Shown: in pieces, positions 31,065 through 39,493 of the stretch
Layout: the number at the start of each line of letters is the position of its first letter
Numbering within the stretch: the first letter of the stretch is position 1
Origin: JBFWVJ01 sp050246795
GTDB taxonomy: Bacteria; Patescibacteriota; Gracilibacteria; JAUYGZ01
Length of the DNA stretch: 64,000 nucleotides
Assembly: GCA_050246795.1 (NCBI GenBank)
Contig: JBFWVJ010000003.1
Location: forward strand, 136,972-200,971
Direction: 5' to 3'
Notes under the pieces: model-generated
The model's input: only the letters and a program-made list of their open reading frames with translations
Told to the model about the DNA's origin: nothing
The model's database searches: none
Program-made: the position numbers and the translations under genes

Positions 31065-31654
31065 CGCGAGAGGGTGTGCCTCATCTTTTCCCGCTTGGTA
31101 CGGAGGTATTTCACACCCCGCTCACTGGTCAAAGGAATATCCAGCGGAACTTGCACACACGTCATCCCAGCTTTTTGGAGTGCTTCAAGCTTTGCTGGGT
31201 TATTCGTCAGCAACTTCAAGGAACTGACTCCCAGGTCTTTCAGCATTTCAATGGCCAGATCATACTCTCGTTCATCCGCGGCACGACCAAGGGAAAGGTT
31301 GGCCTCCACCGTGTCCATCCCTTGCCGCTGCAATTCATAAGCTTGGATTTTCTTCCCCAAGCCCAAGCCCCTCCCCTCCTGCCGGAGGTACATCATCACC
31401 CCGCCTTCTCTCTGGATCATTTCAAGCCCCTTCTCCAACTGCTGCCCGCAATCACAAAACTGGGAAGCAAAGAGATCACCGGTCGCGCATTCAGAATGAA
31501 TCCGAACCAAGGGAACCTTATCACCCCAATCCTTCAACAAAGCCATATGCTCTTTGCCTGCAGCATCTTGATAGACCACGAAGTCGAATGTGCCATGCTC
31601 AGTATCCAAAATGGTTTGTGCGGTTTTGTGGATCATAGAACTATTGATGATCAT
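31061..31654 (-). CDS. ribA: GTP cyclohydrolase II
   Basis: 197 residues. First step from GTP toward riboflavin. Zinc Cys motif HSECATGDLFASQFCDCG, then YLRQEGRGLGLGKKIQAYELQ and LLTNNP are intact. The chosen start (31,654) has a GAGA 5 bp upstream and overlaps the toxin gene by 14 bp; MIHKTAQ at 31,636 is an alternative. It is separate from ribB, with a toxin-antitoxin pair between; many bacteria carry the two as one RibBA fusion. The N-terminus corresponds to the linker region of such fusions. Confidence 0.95.
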   Translation of the reverse strand: MIINSSMIHKTAQTILDTEHGTFDFVVYQDAAGKEHMALLKDWGDKVPLVRIHSECATGDLFASQFCDCGQQLEKGLEMIQREGGVMMYLRQEGRGLGLGKKIQAYELQRQGMDTVEANLSLGRAADEREYDLAIEMLKDLGVSSLKLLTNNPAKLEALQKAGMTCVQVPLDIPLTSERGVKYLRTKREKMRHTLSR

Positions 31655-31892
31655 TGATCTCTACAACTATAAAATCATTCGCATCAAAATATCCGAAAGC
31701 TCTATATTTTTTATTGATACGAAAAGACCATTTTTCTTGGGATTTTGGCTGACGTTTTTTTAAATCCCGTGAGGTAAAATGCCCCGAAAGCAAATCTCTC
31801 TTTGCGCTTAAATATTGCTTCAAAATACCTCTCTTTTGAAGATAAACAATAATACCATCATTTATCTCAAATACCTTCTCTATCCTTAGCAT
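31641..31892 (-). CDS. RelE/ParE-family toxin
   Basis: 83 residues. The C-terminal strand pattern WSFRINKKYRAFGYFDANDFIVVEINDHQ fits RelE/ParE-superfamily toxins, which act as mRNA-cleaving ribosome inhibitors or gyrase poisons. The start codon overlaps the antitoxin stop by 7 bp (ATG inside the last codons), typical of coupled translation. The pair is embedded between ribB and ribA. No trace of a mobile element is visible around it. Confidence 0.8.
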   Translation of the reverse strand: MLRIEKVFEINDGIIVYLQKRGILKQYLSAKRDLLSGHFTSRDLKKRQPKSQEKWSFRINKKYRAFGYFDANDFIVVEINDHQ

Positions 31893-32155
31893 GGAGTATT
31901 GATAAACTGACTTTTCTTCATACCTTTAGCCTTGTTAAACTTTTCTTTCAGCTCAGGAGATATCTCATCATCTTCCAATCGAACTAATTCAACAGGAGAA
32001 GAATAGCGCTCTTCAAAATCATCAATATCGACCAAAACAGCCTTCGGACGGTTATTGACGAAAATGTACTGAACACCAGTTTTTGGAAGCCTCTCCAACA
32101 CTTCCTTGGCATTTCTCCTCAAATCAGTGATCGAGACGCATTGATCTTTTATCAT
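31886..32155 (-). CDS. Phd/YefM-family antitoxin
   Basis: 89 residues. N-terminal SITDLRRNAKEVLERLPKTGVQYIFVNNRPKAVLVDIDDFEE is the Phd/YefM DNA-binding fold; the C-terminal acidic/basic tail should wrap the toxin. It would neutralise the adjacent toxin and repress its own promoter. It begins 8 bp after the ribB stop on the same strand. Confidence 0.85.
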   Translation of the reverse strand: MIKDQCVSITDLRRNAKEVLERLPKTGVQYIFVNNRPKAVLVDIDDFEERYSSPVELVRLEDDEISPELKEKFNKAKGMKKSQFINTPC

Positions 32156-32163
32156 ACAATGTT

Positions 32164-32799
32164 TTAAATAGTAGCTTTATTATATGCCACAGATGATGAC
32201 AAATCAAGCACCTTTTTTATTGCTTCAATGGTCAACATTTTCAAGCCATACTTCTTCTTAAAAATCCACAAATCATCCCGTCTCATCATTTCGCCGTCTT
32301 CCCGAATCATCTCGCAAATGACTCCCACCGGCTTCAACTGGGCCATTTTCATAAGTTCGAGGGTCGCTTCCGTATGCCCCTGGCGAACAGAAAGGCCGCC
32401 TGGTTCGGCAATAATCGGGAAAATATGACCAGGAGACACAAAATCCTGCTCAACCGAGAGATCATCCGCCAGCGCGCGAATGGTCTTCGACCGATCCTCC
32501 GCTGAAATCCCGGTGCTAATCCCTTCCTTCAGATCACAAGAAACCGTGAACTTGCAGTGCATCTTTTCTTCATTTTTCCGGACCATCAGGGGCAAACTGA
32601 GCTTCATGGCACGGTTCAAATCCAGCGGGACGCAGACCAATCCTTTCGCATGCGTGATCATGAAGTTCACCGCCTCCGGCGTACAAAACTCCGCTGCCAT
32701 CACCAAATCACCTTCATTTTCCCGATCTTCATCGTCGACCAAAATGATCATTTTTCCCTGTCGGAGATCCTCGATGGCATCGTGGAGAGAGTCAAACAT
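32164..32799 (-). CDS. ribB: 3,4-dihydroxy-2-butanone-4-phosphate synthase
   Basis: 211 residues. Makes the four-carbon unit for lumazine from ribulose 5-phosphate. Signature ILVDDEDRENEGDLVMAAE and the HTEATLELM metal/catalytic region are intact. The end (KVLDLSSSVAYNKATI) runs past the point where RibBA fusions enter the cyclohydrolase domain, so the C-terminus may be new sequence created when the toxin-antitoxin pair arrived. Confidence 0.95.
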   Translation of the reverse strand: MFDSLHDAIEDLRQGKMIILVDDEDRENEGDLVMAAEFCTPEAVNFMITHAKGLVCVPLDLNRAMKLSLPLMVRKNEEKMHCKFTVSCDLKEGISTGISAEDRSKTIRALADDLSVEQDFVSPGHIFPIIAEPGGLSVRQGHTEATLELMKMAQLKPVGVICEMIREDGEMMRRDDLWIFKKKYGLKMLTIEAIKKVLDLSSSVAYNKATI

Positions 32800-32803
32800 G
32801 CGG

Positions 32804-32910
32804 GTAGGAGTATGAGGAGCAATAAGAGTATCAGGAGTATGAGGAAGAAGACAAGAATGAAAAGCATTTTCCTCATACTTCTCGCGTTCTTCATACTCTT
32901 CTCACTCCTA
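32804..32910 (-). repeat. Stop-to-start inverted repeat between ribH and ribB
   Basis: Arms at 32,804-32,849 and 32,867-32,910 made of AGGAGTATGAGGA-type words form a long imperfect hairpin. The right arm starts with the ribH stop codon (TAG); the left arm ends 4 bp before the ribB ATG. Confidence 0.8.
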
Positions 32911-33393
32911 TGCGTTCAGCTTTTCCAACCAATCCAGAGTAGCGTAAGCGGCTAATCTTCCATGATTGTTCTCCCCTTTGCTCCGCTTGACCCCATCCTG
33001 GAGCGAATAAGGTGCCAGGATTTCAAAAACAATCGGCACATCTTCCGCCAGCATCACCTGCATGCACCCCTTCGCGCACTCATTTGCCACCAACTCGAAG
33101 TGATAGGTGTCCCCTTTCACCACACACCCAAGGACGACAATGGCATCAAAAATATGCTCCATATTTTCACCTCCTTCGATCACCATACGAGCCAGTTTTT
33201 GTGCCATCAATGGCACTTCAAATGCTCCCGGCACTCGATGCACCTGCCACTGGACTTCGGGATACTGTTCAAACACTTCCTCAACCCCCTGAAGCAACCC
33301 ATCGGCTATCTCCTGATGAAAGTCCGCCACGATGACCGCGACGCGCCCACGGGGGTTTTCGAAGGTCCGTTTTGGGATTTTATTAAGTGCCAT
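32908..33393 (-). CDS. ribH: 6,7-dimethyl-8-ribityllumazine synthase
   Basis: 161 residues from MALNKIPKRTFENPRGRVAVIVADFHQEIADGLLQ. Substrate-loop motifs GAFEVPLMAQKLA and VLGCVVKGDTYHFE (catalytic His) are present. Icosahedral lumazine synthase condensing the RibB and RibD products. It lies 66 bp after ribE, across a gap holding words such as TTCAATTTTCAA and a GTCCTGAGCCTGCCGAA fragment of a dispersed repeat. Confidence 0.95.
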   Translation of the reverse strand: MALNKIPKRTFENPRGRVAVIVADFHQEIADGLLQGVEEVFEQYPEVQWQVHRVPGAFEVPLMAQKLARMVIEGGENMEHIFDAIVVLGCVVKGDTYHFELVANECAKGCMQVMLAEDVPIVFEILAPYSLQDGVKRSKGENNHGRLAAYATLDWLEKLNA

Positions 33394-33459
33394 TGAAATA
33401 TTGAATTTGAAAATTGAGAACATGTCCTGAGCCTGCCGAATGGATTGAAAATTGAATCT

Positions 33460-34059
33460 TCATCGCTTATTCAGACGTTCAACATATTTTGCAAGTAGAT
33501 CCGTTTCAATATTTATCCGACTACCAACCTGCAAACGATGAAGGTTCGTATTTTCCCACGTATGGGGAATAATCGCAACCTGCAGCTCCCCTTTCTCGTC
33601 ATCTAAAGCTGTAATCGTGAGCGCAATCCCATTCAAAATGATAATCCCCTTCAAAATCATATACTTCATCAAATCCCTCGGGACTTTTATTGCAAGCAAC
33701 CAAGTCATTCCTTCTTTTTCACTTTTTCCTTTTTCCTTTTCAATTTTCACCAGCTCCCCCACCCCCTCCACATGCCCCTGGACAATATGCCCATCCAAGC
33801 GCTCATCCACCTTCATCGCCCGCTCAAGATTGACCAATGTCCCAAGACTTGCCTCAGAAAAAGCCGTCAACCGCTTGGTTTCCTCCAACAAATCGATCCT
33901 GAACCCCTCCTCATCCGTCTCTACAACTGTCAAACACACCCCATCACAAGCCACGCTTTGCCCAAGTTTGAGCTCCTTGGCAAACGAACTATCGATCCAC
34001 ATACCCTGCGGAGTGACTTCACGTACCTTGCCGACTTCTTCGATAATACCGGTAAACAT
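33460..34059 (-). CDS. ribE: Riboflavin synthase alpha chain
   Basis: 199 residues. MFTGIIEEVGKV start and duplicated barrels (SVACDGVCLTVVE; ILNGIALTITAL) with DERLDGHIVQGHVEGVG. Dismutates lumazine to riboflavin. Residues ~106-117 (IEKEKGKSEKEG) lie in the inter-barrel region and come from a CTTTTTCC microsatellite, an in-frame expansion. First gene of the ribE-ribH-ribB-TA-ribA unit; no RFN (FMN riboswitch) element is visible upstream. Confidence 0.96.
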   Translation of the reverse strand: MFTGIIEEVGKVREVTPQGMWIDSSFAKELKLGQSVACDGVCLTVVETDEEGFRIDLLEETKRLTAFSEASLGTLVNLERAMKVDERLDGHIVQGHVEGVGELVKIEKEKGKSEKEGMTWLLAIKVPRDLMKYMILKGIIILNGIALTITALDDEKGELQVAIIPHTWENTNLHRLQVGSRINIETDLLAKYVERLNKR

Positions 34060-34077
34060 GAAACAGCTTCTTAGGAA

Positions 34078-34137
34078 TTAGCTTCTTAGCTTCTTAGGAC
34101 AGCTCCATCAGCTGTTCCTAGAAAGCTAGAAAGCTAA
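34078..34137 (-). repeat. Stop-to-start inverted repeat between HAD gene and ribE
   Basis: Arms 34,078-34,104 and 34,110-34,137 (TTAGCTTCTTAGC-type words, centre CAGCT-CCATC-AGCTG). The right arm reaches into the HAD stop codon; further words continue to 34,065, near the ribE ATG. Confidence 0.8.
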
Positions 34138-34784
34138 GCAGCTATCTCCTTCAACACATCTCCAATAGAATCCAATACCCAATCCGGCCCCGCCTCCATG
34201 ATCCGCTCAATCGGACTCGACCCGCCTTTTACCGCAATGGTCTTCACTCCTGCCAGCTTTCCAGCACGAATATCGTGCTCACTATCCCCGATGAAGACCG
34301 CCGTCGAAGGATCTTTTCCCAGCCTTCTCAAAGCCTCCAACACCGGCTCGGGACTGGGCTTTTGAAAGGGAATGGTATCCGCGCAGATCACCACCGGGAA
34401 GTAATGACCGAACTGCAAGTGATCAAAGTGCCCCTGAGCTTCCATGGTTTTGTTGCCCGTCACCACCCCCATGGCGATGTCTCGTTGACGAAGAAGATCC
34501 AGCAACTCGATCACGCCGTCATACAGCTTCAGATTCTTTTGAACGTACTCGGGAAAATGCTTCATATAGACCTCAATGGCCTCCGGCACCTTCCCCTCCG
34601 GCACCCAAGGGACGAGCGTATTGACCAGGCCTTTTCCAAACGAAGCCCGCAGTTCGACTTCATCCGTGATCTCCCCACCCATCTCCTGAACGGTTTTCTT
34701 CATGCAAGACACCACCGCGTCGTTGGAATCCACCAGGGTCCCGTCCATATCAAACAACCAGGTCGTAAAATGGGAAAAGCTCAT
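34134..34784 (-). CDS. HAD-family phosphatase (phosphoglycolate phosphatase-like)
   Basis: 216 residues. HAD motifs in order: FDMDGTLVDS (I), VVTGNKT (II), PFQKPSPEP (III) and FIGDSEHDIRAGK (IV), with a helical cap between I and II. Typical of phosphoglycolate phosphatase/PpaX. The substrate is not assignable from sequence. The C-terminus (LKEIAA) and stop are supplied by the repeat words that continue to ribE. Confidence 0.9.
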   Translation of the reverse strand: MSFSHFTTWLFDMDGTLVDSNDAVVSCMKKTVQEMGGEITDEVELRASFGKGLVNTLVPWVPEGKVPEAIEVYMKHFPEYVQKNLKLYDGVIELLDLLRQRDIAMGVVTGNKTMEAQGHFDHLQFGHYFPVVICADTIPFQKPSPEPVLEALRRLGKDPSTAVFIGDSEHDIRAGKLAGVKTIAVKGGSSPIERIMEAGPDWVLDSIGDVLKEIAA

Positions 34785-34869
34785 AAGGAAGCGTTATTGC
34801 GCCCATTGTAGCACAGCTGAACCGAAGTAAAAATCCAAACGTAGAAGAGTTTGTGGCTTCTAAAAGCCC

Positions 34870-34898
34870 TTTACATCAACCGTGAAGAAGCGTATTCT
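34870..34898 (+). promoter_or_regulatory. Promoter of the PP2C-like gene
   Basis: TTTACA, 17-bp spacer, TATTCT; the -10 ends 22 bp before the ATG at 34,921. Confidence 0.55.
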
Positions 34899-34920
34899 CC
34901 TTGATTATTGATTTTTTCCT

Positions 34921-35805
34921 ATGCTGCACTTTGAAACCGAAAGCTTCCTCCTCAATGAAGGACAAGGTGGCGACGCGCTCGCTGCACAAACGGACATGAT
35001 AACAGCGTTCGACGGTGTCAGTTCATCCCATACAAAAGGTTCCGATACCAAAGATGACTTGTTATCAATACTCGACAAAGGCCTGAGCCTAGAAGAAAGC
35101 ATTCGCACCGTCATCCAACAGCAACGTCACGACACCACGCTCGCGATCGCACGATTAACCCCATCACATCAATTAGAAATCTATCGCATCGGAGATAGTC
35201 GGGTGCGGGTTCATGATGAACAGGGAAAACTGGTCTATGAAACAACCGATCAAAATCTCTTTACCGAAGTAAAACACCAGCTCGGCCTCGTAAAAGGCTT
35301 CTTTGAAAGACCTCAAGATGAAGTGATGAAGGACATTCTCGAATATCCTGAGGTTCGAAGCAGATTTGTGAACATCTGCAATCAGTACTTCATCGAAGGT
35401 GAAGGCAGCATTTTCTCAGGCACAGGCACAAGGTACATTCTCCAGTTCCTGGATGCCTCTGAAATGATCGAAGAATGCCGGCATGAAACAGGCAAATGGG
35501 GATATAGTCCCACCCTTTTAAAAATCATCTTCTCCCATTCCAAGGACATTCTGAGCTATTCTTTGTCCGTTCCGGAAAGCATGGCGTTTTGCAAACCAGT
35601 GAAGATCCTCGACCCTCGGCCTGGATACCGCGTCGTGGTCGGGACCGATGGCATTTTCGCAAACCTGAGGGACGACACCATCAACACCGTCATGCAACAA
35701 AAAAGCCTTCGCTTAGCAGTGCGAGGATTGATCGTGGAAGCGAGTCGAAGAAATAAAACAAAACGGGACATGGGAAACACCATCGGAAAAATTACCGCTG
35801 GCTGA
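34921..35805 (+). CDS. PP2C-like protein phosphatase
   Basis: 294 residues. PP2C landmarks in order: MITAFDGVSSSH (metal Asp, DGxxx), DTTLAIARL, YRIGDSRVRVHD (the GDSR motif) and RVVVGTDGIFANLRDD. Known role: Mn/Mg-dependent Ser/Thr dephosphorylation. A ~90-residue helical insertion (SRFVNICNQYFIEG...ETGKWGYSP) sits between GDSR and the late strands. No kinase partner is adjacent. The assignment rests on spaced motifs rather than overall similarity. Confidence 0.75.
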   Translation: MLHFETESFLLNEGQGGDALAAQTDMITAFDGVSSSHTKGSDTKDDLLSILDKGLSLEESIRTVIQQQRHDTTLAIARLTPSHQLEIYRIGDSRVRVHDEQGKLVYETTDQNLFTEVKHQLGLVKGFFERPQDEVMKDILEYPEVRSRFVNICNQYFIEGEGSIFSGTGTRYILQFLDASEMIEECRHETGKWGYSPTLLKIIFSHSKDILSYSLSVPESMAFCKPVKILDPRPGYRVVVGTDGIFANLRDDTINTVMQQKSLRLAVRGLIVEASRRNKTKRDMGNTIGKITAG

Positions 35806-35842
35806 CAAAGAGCCGTATGATGGGAGGGATTTTTAGACCTTT

Positions 35843-36379
35843 ATGAACCTTCCTTTTTCCATCGGCCTTTTCGGATCGATCATCTTAGTCAGCGGAGCGG
35901 CATATCCCGTCAAGCCGGTCAAACACCCGGCCCACTCACTGAAAAATTGGCTTTATGCCACAGGGGGAGCCTTCATGCTCGCCTACTCGATTATCAATTA
36001 TTTCGGTGATGGATCGATTTTTTTCGTATTCTTACAAATCCTCGTAAACCTGGCCGGACTTCTCATGCTTCTCAACGCAAAAGAAAGCCTTTCCTCTATC
36101 ATCATCGGCCTGGGAGGAGTCTTCCTGGTCGGCTGGTCACTCACCCTCTTCGAAGACCCTGGTACCTTGCTCTTCATCGTGGGGCTCATCGCCATCTCCT
36201 TCGGGTACATTTTCGACATCGCCAGCCTGAAGCGCTACCAAGCGCTCGCTCTGGGAAGCGCCCTGGTGGCGGTATTCAGCTACCTGCAAGGGGATATGAT
36301 TTTCTTCTGGCTCAACACCTTTTTTGCGCTCCTTTCGGCTTTCACCATTTGGCAGCATTGTAAACCGACCTCGAAATGA
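35843..36379 (+). CDS. Six-helix membrane protein
   Basis: 178 residues with about six hydrophobic segments (IGLFGSIILVSGAAY, FMLAYSIINYF, VFLQILVNLAGLLMLL, IIIGLGGVFLVGWSLTLF, LLFIVGLIAISFGYIF, and a last pair). No motif recognised. Its stop overlaps the start of the alpha/beta hydrolase by 4 bp (ATGA), so translation is coupled. Confidence 0.7.
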   Translation: MNLPFSIGLFGSIILVSGAAYPVKPVKHPAHSLKNWLYATGGAFMLAYSIINYFGDGSIFFVFLQILVNLAGLLMLLNAKESLSSIIIGLGGVFLVGWSLTLFEDPGTLLFIVGLIAISFGYIFDIASLKRYQALALGSALVAVFSYLQGDMIFFWLNTFFALLSAFTIWQHCKPTSK

Positions 36380-37194
36380 AAAAGCTCCTCACATGGCTCC
36401 TGCTCTTCCTCGGGGTCTGCGGAGCTTCGATCTTTGCCCTTAACGCTTTCGAAAAAACCATCCTCTTCCAACCGGAAAAGGGATTTGATCAAAACCTCCT
36501 CCAAACCTATGGACTCGAAGAGATCTGGCTTTCGACTCCGGAAAACATCCGGCTCCACGGAGTCTATCATGAACAAAATCCTCAAATCATCGATCTGTTT
36601 TTTCATGGGAATGCTGGCAATATCACCAACAACGAACCCAATCTCCGCTACCTTCGCGAGGCGGGGGTTTCTTTTTTCATGATCGACTATCCCGGATACG
36701 GTCTCAGCCAAGGACATCCATCAGAAGAGAGTTTTTATGAAACAGCTCAAATAGCCTATGACTACTTAATCAAACAAAAAAACTGGAAACCAGAACAGAT
36801 CGTGATCAACGGCCAGTCTCTCGGCGGTGCCGTGGCGGTCGATCTCGCTTCGAAAAACCCGTGCAAATCATTGATCATCGAGGCCAGTTTCCCTTCGACC
36901 GCAGCCGTGGCAAAGCACCTGTATCCCTGGATCCCCTATGCGCTCATCACGAAAAATAAATTCCGATCGATTGATAAAATCCCTCAGGTCAACTGCCCGA
37001 TCCTCATCCTGCACGGCGACCGGGATGACCTGCTCCCCTACCGCTTCGCGGAAGAACTGTTCGACGCCGCCCCCGAACCAAAACACCTTCTCACCCTGCC
37101 TGACCTGGGCCACAACGATGTCCTCGAATACGGAAAACAAGGAGACTACGTGGAAAAAATCAACCGCTTCATCACCACAGGGGAAATTCAATAA
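36376..37194 (+). CDS. Alpha/beta hydrolase
   Basis: 272 residues. N-terminal membrane helix (LLTWLLLFLGVCGASIFAL), then the hydrolase core: oxyanion FHGNAGNI, nucleophile elbow NGQSLGGAVAV (Ser), acid HGDRDDLLP (Asp) and base DLGHND (His). This is the YqkD/Bem46-like membrane-anchored group. Substrate unknown; esters or acyl chains are likely. Translationally coupled to the upstream membrane protein. Confidence 0.88.
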   Translation: MKKLLTWLLLFLGVCGASIFALNAFEKTILFQPEKGFDQNLLQTYGLEEIWLSTPENIRLHGVYHEQNPQIIDLFFHGNAGNITNNEPNLRYLREAGVSFFMIDYPGYGLSQGHPSEESFYETAQIAYDYLIKQKNWKPEQIVINGQSLGGAVAVDLASKNPCKSLIIEASFPSTAAVAKHLYPWIPYALITKNKFRSIDKIPQVNCPILILHGDRDDLLPYRFAEELFDAAPEPKHLLTLPDLGHNDVLEYGKQGDYVEKINRFITTGEIQ

Positions 37195-37196
37195 GT

Positions 37197-37224
37197 AAAA
37201 AAGCAGTTGTTAACTGCTTTTTTT
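37197..37224. terminator. Bidirectional terminator
   Basis: AAAAAAGCAGTT, loop GTT, AACTGCTTTTTTT between the convergent hydrolase and the 77-residue gene. U-tracts serve both directions. Confidence 0.92.
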
Positions 37225-37245
37225 ATAATTCTAAGTCTTCGGGAA

Positions 37246-37479
37246 TTACGCAGACTTGCTCATCGGATACACTCTTTCTGCTGAAGCAATAAGTCTCAAA
37301 AGCTGAGCCTGGACAGGTCCAGTAATGGCACCCACAGCCTGAGTCGCGTCAGCTGACGCTCGTGCAGCTTCGGCAGCTTCCAGGTCGTAAGCTCTCAAGA
37401 GATCTAAATCCAAAGCAGGACCAGTAGGTGGGGTAGCAGGAGAAGTGTGAGCCATAGCAATTTTTAGGATTACCATCAT
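37246..37479 (-). CDS. Small Ala-rich protein
   Basis: 77 residues (or 69 from MAHTSPATPP). Pro/Thr N-terminus and an Ala/Glu helix (LLRAYDLEAAEAARASADATQAV). Its start codon overlaps the stop of the 655-residue gene, implying translational coupling. No known family recognised. Confidence 0.5.
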   Translation of the reverse strand: MMVILKIAMAHTSPATPPTGPALDLDLLRAYDLEAAEAARASADATQAVGAITGPVQAQLLRLIASAERVYPMSKSA

Positions 37480-39443
37480 TGTACTCCTCCCTCATCCGTT
37501 GGCAAGAGAAAAGCGTTCACTCCGCCGTTGATCAAAAAAGGCATCACCAAATGGTTTTCTCCAAAGTTCCATAAAAGTTCAGGACACAGTTCCCCGATGT
37601 CGATCAAAAATCGACCTTCAGACATTTTGCCATACAGTCCCGGATACATCCCGACCAAAAGTCGAGTCATCACCATCCGCACCTCACGCTGAGCCATCCT
37701 CATCCCATTGAGCAAGCCAGCAAGTCGACCCAACAGCTTCTTTTCTCCTTCGAAATCCTTCCGAACGGCCCCCACATTGGTCGAAGCAAGCACATGGAAT
37801 CTGGATTCATACGCTTGCAAAAAAGCCCGCACAGATCGCTCCTCATCCAGGTCCACAAATTGTTGCAAATGATAGGACAATGCCTTTAGTTGAGTGAACA
37901 AATCCGATTCCCGATTCCAGTCTTTTTCACTCCAGACCTGAAGACGATGAAAAAGAATCGACATCAATTGCATTTCCAATCCTTGATCATGCGTGTCAAA
38001 AGCCGCACGGTAGACTTTATTCATCACCCCCCAACGATCACTCAGCAATGCGTTCGTAACCCCATTCTTTCGAATCACCATCGTCTTGCTTTCTTGCGGC
38101 ATCAGGTGAAAAACCAGATCAGAAAGAGTCCGTACGGAATCATTGCTCAGCAGACCCCGTATCTTGAGGTACAAGTAGGTCAAATGATCGTCCTGTGAAG
38201 CCGGCTCTTCCTCAAATGAAACCGCCATCCGCCGTTGAGCTACCTCAGTCCATGCAAACGCCTTCCCGACTTCATACTGTTCCCAGCAAAGGGCGCTTTT
38301 AGCAGCAAGATCGGGAATGGTCGGAACATGGGAATAGGAGACCAGTTGGAGCAGGTCATCATAGTGCTTTTGCTGTGCTTCGGGAGCAATGCCTCGGGCA
38401 GAGAAAATGGCGGCCAACGGATATGACGTCAACACCTCATAAAGGATCTCTCTGGCTGGGAACCGAGCCACACGCCCCAAAATCCATGCCCGGGTATCCA
38501 TCCACAGCATGGGATCCACGTCGACTGTTTCACCAAGGACGCTTAAAATCGACCTTTCCTTCTCAGACCATGCACGGGGAAAATGGGCTAAAAATGACTC
38601 AGGCCCCCTGCGTCCTTTCAAAATGTCTTCAAAATGAGGAACAAAACGGCGTCTCAAAAGATCAGGTTCAACCCTGGAATCACCATCTTCATCCAAGAGC
38701 TGTACAGCCTGCAGTCTCGTCAAAAATGACCAATTGGACAATTGACGCTGCTCACGCAACTGATCCCGGGATGGAGGCTCCACAGGAGGTGGTGGACCGG
38801 AGAGAGGTTCTTTCCGAATCATGTGATCTTCCTCCGGCGACTCCTCAAGCTTCTGCACTTCACCGGAATGCTTAAATCGATCATCGACTGCCAAGCAAAG
38901 CTCTTCATACAGTGTTTGCACCAGTGTTCTCATGTCGGGATCTTTGATCATATCCTCCACTTTGTTCACCACCTCTCGGTGTCCCAAAGGAAATCCTGAA
39001 CGATCACGAAAGGATACCAATTGGGCCAGCGGCACCTCATCCAATTGAAAGAGATCTGCCAGAGGCAAGGTTTGATCAACACAAGTAAAAGTACGCTTCG
39101 CCAAATCGAACTTCAGGTCACCTGGCAACACATCTGCGTCTTCCGGAGGCACGAGGCCGGCCCGAAGCACTTCGCACTCTTCTGGGATGAAAAAACTCAG
39201 AGCAGAGAGCGCGTTTCTCAATTGATCCGGCGCAACTTCCGGTGTTCGAATGCTCGCAAAAAGCTTGCTGCACTTTTCAACCAAAGCCTCACGAACACTC
39301 GCGAGGTATCGCCCCACGTCCCAAACACCCGACACCTCCGCCGGTCTGGAGAAATGGTCTGAAGGGGTACGAAGAGATCCTGGAGAAGGGTTCATGGGCA
39401 CTTTTAGTGCACCATGTATAGGCATGAGTTCCCGAATGGTCAA
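37476..39443 (-). CDS. Large orphan cytosolic protein
   Basis: 655 residues, no signal peptide or membrane helix. Mostly helical, acidic, with a Pro-rich linker (GPPPPVEPPSRDQ, ~residues 221-233) separating an N-terminal ~200-residue part from a longer C-terminal part. I recognise no catalytic motif. It is flanked by the coupled 77-residue gene downstream and the ParB-like gene upstream, all same strand; the three may form one unit of unknown function. Confidence 0.65.
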   Translation of the reverse strand: MTIRELMPIHGALKVPMNPSPGSLRTPSDHFSRPAEVSGVWDVGRYLASVREALVEKCSKLFASIRTPEVAPDQLRNALSALSFFIPEECEVLRAGLVPPEDADVLPGDLKFDLAKRTFTCVDQTLPLADLFQLDEVPLAQLVSFRDRSGFPLGHREVVNKVEDMIKDPDMRTLVQTLYEELCLAVDDRFKHSGEVQKLEESPEEDHMIRKEPLSGPPPPVEPPSRDQLREQRQLSNWSFLTRLQAVQLLDEDGDSRVEPDLLRRRFVPHFEDILKGRRGPESFLAHFPRAWSEKERSILSVLGETVDVDPMLWMDTRAWILGRVARFPAREILYEVLTSYPLAAIFSARGIAPEAQQKHYDDLLQLVSYSHVPTIPDLAAKSALCWEQYEVGKAFAWTEVAQRRMAVSFEEEPASQDDHLTYLYLKIRGLLSNDSVRTLSDLVFHLMPQESKTMVIRKNGVTNALLSDRWGVMNKVYRAAFDTHDQGLEMQLMSILFHRLQVWSEKDWNRESDLFTQLKALSYHLQQFVDLDEERSVRAFLQAYESRFHVLASTNVGAVRKDFEGEKKLLGRLAGLLNGMRMAQREVRMVMTRLLVGMYPGLYGKMSEGRFLIDIGELCPELLWNFGENHLVMPFLINGGVNAFLLPTDEGGVQ

Positions 39444-39493
39444 GAATTTTCACATGCCTTCAAAGATTTCTCTGGCATGGATATAAGAACTGA

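Noticed and set aside
33990..34140. FMN riboswitch upstream of ribE
   Set aside because: No RFN core motifs; the region is the word-repeat hairpin instead.
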